Part shown: one piece after another, positions 31,940 to 35,515 of the stretch
Numbering within the stretch: the first letter of the stretch is position 1
Layout of the letters: every line of letters begins with the position of its first letter
From: Akkermansiaceae bacterium
Lineage (GTDB): Bacteria; Verrucomicrobiota; Verrucomicrobiia; Verrucomicrobiales; Akkermansiaceae
Length of the DNA stretch: 35,515 nt
Assembly (NCBI GenBank): GCA_903888515.1
Contig: CAISTY010000091.1
Span: 1-35,515 of the forward strand
Direction of reading: 5' to 3'
The notes under the pieces: model-generated
What the model was told of the DNA's origin: nothing
The model's input: the letters and a program-made list of their open reading frames with translations, nothing else
The model's database searches: none
Made by a program: the position numbers and the translations under genes

Positions 31940-32620
31940 AAAACCAACGTCATCGGCACCATCCGCTTGTTGGATTTCTGCCGCCGCATGGAGGTGCCGA
32001 CCTTCATCCTCGCCTCGTCATCCAGCGTCTATGGCCCGGACACGCAGCTGCCGGCCCGCGAGGACCATCCGGCTGACCCGTGCAGCCCCTACGCCCTGAC
32101 CAAGCTCCACGGCGAGCAGTGGGGCCGCCTCTACTCCCGCATGCACGGACTGCGGTTTCTCGCCCTGCGGTTCTTCTCGGTGTGGGGACCAGGCCAGCGA
32201 CCCGACCTTGCCCTGGAGAACTTCCGCCGCCGGATCGAGGCGGGCCAGCCGGTCATCATCAACGGCGACGGCAGCCAGCGCCGCGACCTGACCCATGTGT
32301 CCGACGTGGCACGGGCGGTGGGACTGGCGCTGCGGTGGCAGGGGGTGGGATCGGTAGTCCTGAACGTTGGCACCGGCAGAAACCACTCGGTCATGGACAT
32401 GGTGGATGCCGCCACGAAAGCCGCAGCCGGAAAATCCACCGACATCCACCCTGCGCCGGTCCATCAGGAAAGCCACCCGGCCGACGTGCCGGAAACGCTC
32501 GCATCCTTGGAGTGGGTAGGGCTGGAACTCGGCTGGGTGCCCACGGTTTTCTTCCCGGATGCGCCGGTCGTGGCGGAAACCGGCAACTTGGAACGGCGGC
32601 CCGACAAGTTTTCGTGGTGA
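31940..32620 (+). pseudogene. NAD-dependent sugar epimerase/dehydratase, N-terminally truncated
   Basis: From [17 protein letters not shown] the frame continues as a short-chain epimerase: [12 protein letters not shown], catalytic YALTK (YxxxK), RFFSVWGPGQRPDLALENF and the GDGSQRRDLTHVSDVARAVGLAL C-terminal half, ending at 32620. The N-terminal Rossmann motif (GxxGxxG, about 80 codons) is missing, so it cannot bind NAD normally. A UDP-glucuronate/UDP-galactose 4-epimerase origin fits best. With the two glycosyltransferases it suggests a former cell-surface sugar locus. Confidence 0.78.
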
Positions 32621-33113
32621 TCGGCCCCGTGGGGGAGCCGCCACAAAATCGCCACAAAACCGAAAAACCGCCACAAAACCGCTGTTTGCTTTACACTGCT
32701 TTACACTCGAAATCCGCTAGATCATCGCTGGTCAGGAGGTCGTCGCGCCGTCGCAATCTGCTTATTTCCAGTAACTTGCGAAATCGCATCCCGCCTGACC
32801 TGACGCCTTTCGTGGCAAGTTCGTACGCAAAAAAAGTGTAAACCTGAAAAAACACCTTTCACATGATTTGGATGGGGGTGGGGGGACCCGAGGACTGGAA
32901 CGCTCTCGGGAATAGATTTCCTGTTCACAATCAACAGGTTACAGCACGAATAATATTCTAGCATGATCTAATATATCAATTTGGATTCTCATTTTAGCAC
33001 CACTAGGCACCCCGTCGTTCAGCCTGTATTCACATAAGATGCCACCTAAAGTTCTGATGTGAGGTTTGGAGCATGAAAAACTCTTTCTGTCAGAATTATG
33101 CGTGTACGACATA
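32621..33113. other. Gene-poor AT-rich stretch with short repeats
   Basis: No convincing gene in 493 bases. CGCCACAAAA recurs near 32640-32680, and TGCTTTACAC is duplicated at 32687-32706. GGTCAGG near 32729 pairs with CCTGACC near 32800 as a weak inverted repeat. A plus-strand peptide ending RNRIPPDLTPFVASSYAKKV at 32841 faintly recalls the N-terminus of tyrosine recombinases but is too short to call. GC content falls here and stays low to the window end, marking an accessory boundary. Confidence 0.6.
32687..32706. repeat. Tandem 10-mer TGCTTTACAC x2
   Basis: Two perfect adjacent copies of TGCTTTACAC lie just past the epimerase fragment, within a region of CCACAAAA repeats, at the boundary to lower GC sequence. 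A remnant attachment or recombination site is possible but unproven. Confidence 0.8.
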
Positions 33114-33932
33114 TCATGTCGTTGATTGGTGACGTTTTAATAAAGCGATCATGACAAAACAACCTAACAAGACAAATGCTGCAATCGATATATATATATA
33201 TATCTTTCGCTGATCGTAATCATCTGTTTTTTCCATGTCACGTTGCTTCACAGGGTCTAGATTATGTCGTGGATTTACAGATTCATCATTTGTAGATGTC
33301 GAACATGATTCCTTTCTTTTGTCTGGTTTGTTTAGACTTGGCACCGCAAGTGCCGCCGGTGATATGTAAGATGCGTCTATTGACTCGATTCTGAAGTGGA
33401 ACTCAGGAGACGCAATATCGACAGGAAAACCTGGCCGGAGTGCAGAAATATTTTCGGTGACAGTGAGATCTTCTTTGTAAATTCTTTTTTTCATAATGCA
33501 TCGGTACTCGCCAGCCAATTCAAGTGGATAGAAAAGTGACAATTCCACCGGATCTCCGATATCTTCTTGTCCCTGTTGTATAGTTTCCACATACAACCTC
33601 TTAAATTGCCCACGGAAAATGTTCGCTCCTTCCATGTCATGATAAGCCGTAATCCGTTTGCCATTTGGTCCAGTGAGTTCAAGATCAACATCGTGGATTC
33701 CATTAGCATGAATCATTTTTAATATAAATTCTGATTTGTTAAGAATAGAGTAGTTGATGTAAACTTTACGATTTGTGGGATAGGATTTCATAAACCGCAC
33801 GTGCATCATGATGCCATTGTGGAAAGTTTCCACTGAGGATTCCTTCGAATCTTCCGCGCTATCCGCAAACACATTTGCAATTGGTAACCCCGCAATAATA
33901 AGCATTTTCAAAATAATCGAATATATATTCAT
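33114..33932 (-). CDS. Exported protein with C-terminal membrane anchor, unknown family
   Basis: A 272-residue protein. The ATG at 33932 (MNIYSIILKMLIIAGLPIANVFADS) gives a signal peptide cut near VFA; the frame continues upstream to 33980 inside the previous gene. The mature body resembles a beta-rich extracellular module (VRFMKSYPTNRKVYINYSILNKSEF, ELAGEYRCIMKKRIY). A C-terminal hydrophobic helix (about IYIYISIAAFVLLGCFVMIALL) and a basic tail (KRHQSTT) give a single-pass anchor. A (TA)8 tract at about 33187-33203 encodes part of that helix. The start is four bases after the stop of the upstream gene, so they form an operon. Codon and base use are AT-richer than the rest of the window. I do not recognise its family. 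Confidence 0.72.
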   Translation of the reverse strand: MNIYSIILKMLIIAGLPIANVFADSAEDSKESSVETFHNGIMMHVRFMKSYPTNRKVYINYSILNKSEFILKMIHANGIHDVDLELTGPNGKRITAYHDMEGANIFRGQFKRLYVETIQQGQEDIGDPVELSLFYPLELAGEYRCIMKKRIYKEDLTVTENISALRPGFPVDIASPEFHFRIESIDASYISPAALAVPSLNKPDKRKESCSTSTNDESVNPRHNLDPVKQRDMEKTDDYDQRKIYIYISIAAFVLLGCFVMIALLKRHQSTT

Positions 33933-33936
33933 AAGT

Positions 33937-35515
33937 TTAATTGGGTACTGGTATCCATGAAAAAGGCTCAATATTTCCATCCCATTCGGGATGGACTGAT
34001 GTGGCTACGCCAACGCCATTGTTAAGTACGTGCGCATCCGCACCGGCATCAAGACTCCATGCGTTAGAACCTTTTGTGGCATCCCAATTCCAATTCCATT
34101 CAACTACCTTTAGCGGAACCCATGTCGCATTAACCCCTGGAGGCTTGAACATAACATACATTTTAAAATTATCTACCAAACTAATATGTTGGTAGGAAGC
34201 CCCCCATTGATTTAAATTTGTAATAGGAGAATCCGCAGCCTCTTTATTCTGCCCTGTTGCATTTTCCGGTTTGTATGGGAATGTTGTATCAAGCACCCAT
34301 TCACCATAGTGGTTTCCGTGTTCGACTGTTTGATCAGTTTTCGTTGCCTCCTGATTGTTCTCTATTAGCTGTACATAAGCCCACGTTCCCTCTTCACTGA
34401 ATTCCCGCATAAGAGAGTTTACTTTTGATTGAAATATAATACCCGCACGAATCCCGGTAAGCTCAACAATGCTATTATGAAGTGATACTCCTCCAATACC
34501 GGCACCAAGATAAGATCCAGGATCGACAAGGTTAATTTTTGTAAAAATTGATGTTTGGCCTCCATTAACAGTTAGGTTAAGAGTAACCGTTTGATTTCCT
34601 GGCTGAGAAAAATAAAAGGATGTTGTCTGTGCATTTAAATCTGATTCCGCGAGATCAGTTTTGTCTCCATGTGTACTGTCAGCAATATAATCTTTGAACG
34701 GGCATCCTGTAGCTGTCCATAAAAAGTTAGACACGCTCACGTTTTGAGCAATCTTCGATAAATCAATTTTCAAATTAATTTTCTGGCCCGGTAGCGCTTT
34801 GCTCAATGCTCCAGCAATTGGTTGCCAGTTAGGCTCGGCACCTCCCTCTTCATCTCTTTGGATCTCCACCGGCATAAGCTTCACATTATCCACAAAACAG
34901 CCCATGGTGTCGTTCTGATTGTTATCGGGAACGAGTGATATATGCGTGATGACATCTGTGGCTTTGAAGGAGATTGCCTTGGATATCCATCCGGTATGCG
35001 CCGTAAATGTGATAGGCTTGGGATCTTCACTGTCTATTATAACTGAGAAATTGTTGTTGGCGGCATCGGTGCCGGGCCTTGTCCTACAATCAAAAACGAG
35101 CAGGTAGGTTACGCCAATGCGGGTGCCTACTTGTTGTTTGATGCCATAGTTGTATCCTGGATGCGCCTTTAATTCGACGTATTGGTCACATCCCTCTTTG
35201 GGTGTGCCGATTTGGTATTCGATATTCGTGCCGACAACGGCTGTCCAGCTTGTCTTGCCATATTCGTCGGCAGGCAAGCCCTCCCAGTAGTCCCAGTCCG
35301 GGTCGGTGACCTCAGAGCGTTTCCCGCTGCCGATCAGTGGATGTGAGAATTCTCCGTTACTGATAGAATCTTGAACGATTCCAGGATTGTCCGATACAGC
35401 GGGGTTTGTTCCAAGCTTCTTCTCCTGTGCGTTTGTTAGTCCGTCCAGATCAGGATCTCCATTAAGGTCAAGTGAGGAAAGCTCGTCGTTGAGAAGATCT
35501 GGCAAGTAGTTTTCG
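33937..35515 (-). CDS. Large secreted/surface protein with thrombospondin-type-3-like calcium repeat (5' end outside the window)
   Basis: At least 525 residues; the frame is still open at the right edge, so the true start lies beyond 35515. The N-terminal part seen has DLNGDPDLDGLTNAQEKKLGTNP, an Asp-rich DxDxDG-type calcium-binding repeat. It is followed by a beta-rich domain (SNGEFSHPLIGSG, DYWEGLPADEYG, ...GCFVDNVKL) like a galactose-binding or DUF642-type jelly roll, then an Ig-like region (LNLTVNGGQTSIF) and a tryptophan-rich C-terminal part (VVEWNWNWDATKG). This suggests a secreted, possibly carbohydrate-binding protein of phage-tail, adhesin or hydrolase context. Low GC supports recent acquisition. 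It is translationally close to the downstream anchored protein. Confidence 0.7.
   Translation of the reverse strand, partial: ENYLPDLLNDELSSLDLNGDPDLDGLTNAQEKKLGTNPAVSDNPGIVQDSISNGEFSHPLIGSGKRSEVTDPDWDYWEGLPADEYGKTSWTAVVGTNIEYQIGTPKEGCDQYVELKAHPGYNYGIKQQVGTRIGVTYLLVFDCRTRPGTDAANNNFSVIIDSEDPKPITFTAHTGWISKAISFKATDVITHISLVPDNNQNDTMGCFVDNVKLMPVEIQRDEEGGAEPNWQPIAGALSKALPGQKINLKIDLSKIAQNVSVSNFLWTATGCPFKDYIADSTHGDKTDLAESDLNAQTTSFYFSQPGNQTVTLNLTVNGGQTSIFTKINLVDPGSYLGAGIGGVSLHNSIVELTGIRAGIIFQSKVNSLMREFSEEGTWAYVQLIENNQEATKTDQTVEHGNHYGEWVLDTTFPYKPENATGQNKEAADSPITNLNQWGASYQHISLVDNFKMYVMFKPPGVNATWVPLKVVEWNWNWDATKGSNAWSLDAGADAHVLNNGVGVATSVHPEWDGNIEPFSWIPVPN

Noticed and set aside
32706..32841. N-terminus of a tyrosine recombinase (RNRIPPDLTPFV)
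   Set aside because: Only a weak resemblance over about 15 residues, with no catalytic domain nearby; kept as a remark on the gene-poor stretch.

Overview
The window looks like a chromosomal segment of a Verrucomicrobiota bacterium. Most of it is GC-rich with ordinary housekeeping genes. The strongest taxonomic pointer is a perfect TGTTC-N4-GAACA palindrome upstream of recA, the LexA-box form reported for Verrucomicrobia. Dispersed short palindromes and a REP-associated tyrosine transposase (RAYT) domain fit this assignment. No rRNA, tRNA or CRISPR array was recognised.

Layout. 1-183: a heptanucleotide satellite and a G10 tract. 184-5302 (minus): accB, accC, thiE, a sugar-nucleotide pyrophosphorylase, a secreted M23 peptidase and a SMUG1-type uracil-DNA glycosylase. 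5493-11712 (plus): trmB, then an acyl-CoA / protein-acetylation block made of an NDP-forming acyl-CoA synthetase, a CoA-transferase/hydrolase fused to a GNAT acetyltransferase, and an AcuC-type deacetylase. 12052-17483 (minus): dnaE, a UPF0175/PIN (DUF3368) toxin-antitoxin-like pair and a GYF-domain membrane protein. 17814-18857 (plus): recA behind a LexA box. 18880-19216: a decayed transposase fragment beside a perfect palindrome. 19266-24038 (minus): an HtrA/Do protease, an OmpA-domain envelope protein and an ABC-2 exporter pair. 24179-31507 (plus): a secreted protein of unknown function, alaS and two glycosyltransferases. 31325-32620: a patchwork of gene fragments (AAA+ ATPase, type IIA topoisomerase N-terminus, sugar epimerase). 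32621-35515: an AT-richer accessory segment with two secreted or surface proteins on the minus strand.

The most unusual object is alaS. Its frame stays open through an insertion of about 230 codons carrying a complete RAYT-like (Y1_Tnp / HUH) domain. Four perfect 18-bp repeats and two REP-like hairpins precede that domain, and an inverted copy of the end sequence closes it. All of this is read as part of alanyl-tRNA synthetase. A second, AT-rich repeat insertion of about 11 codons lies further downstream in the same gene. The insertion therefore looks like a mobile element that became, or is tolerated as, an internal domain of an essential enzyme.

Other patterns: two copies of a dispersed repeat of about 165 bp lie in the same orientation just upstream of two unrelated genes (acuC and an ABC ATPase), which suggests a mobile or cis-regulatory element. 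The synthetase, CoA-transferase-GNAT and deacetylase genes together resemble a rearranged acuABC/Pat-type system for reversible lysine acetylation of an acyl-CoA synthetase.
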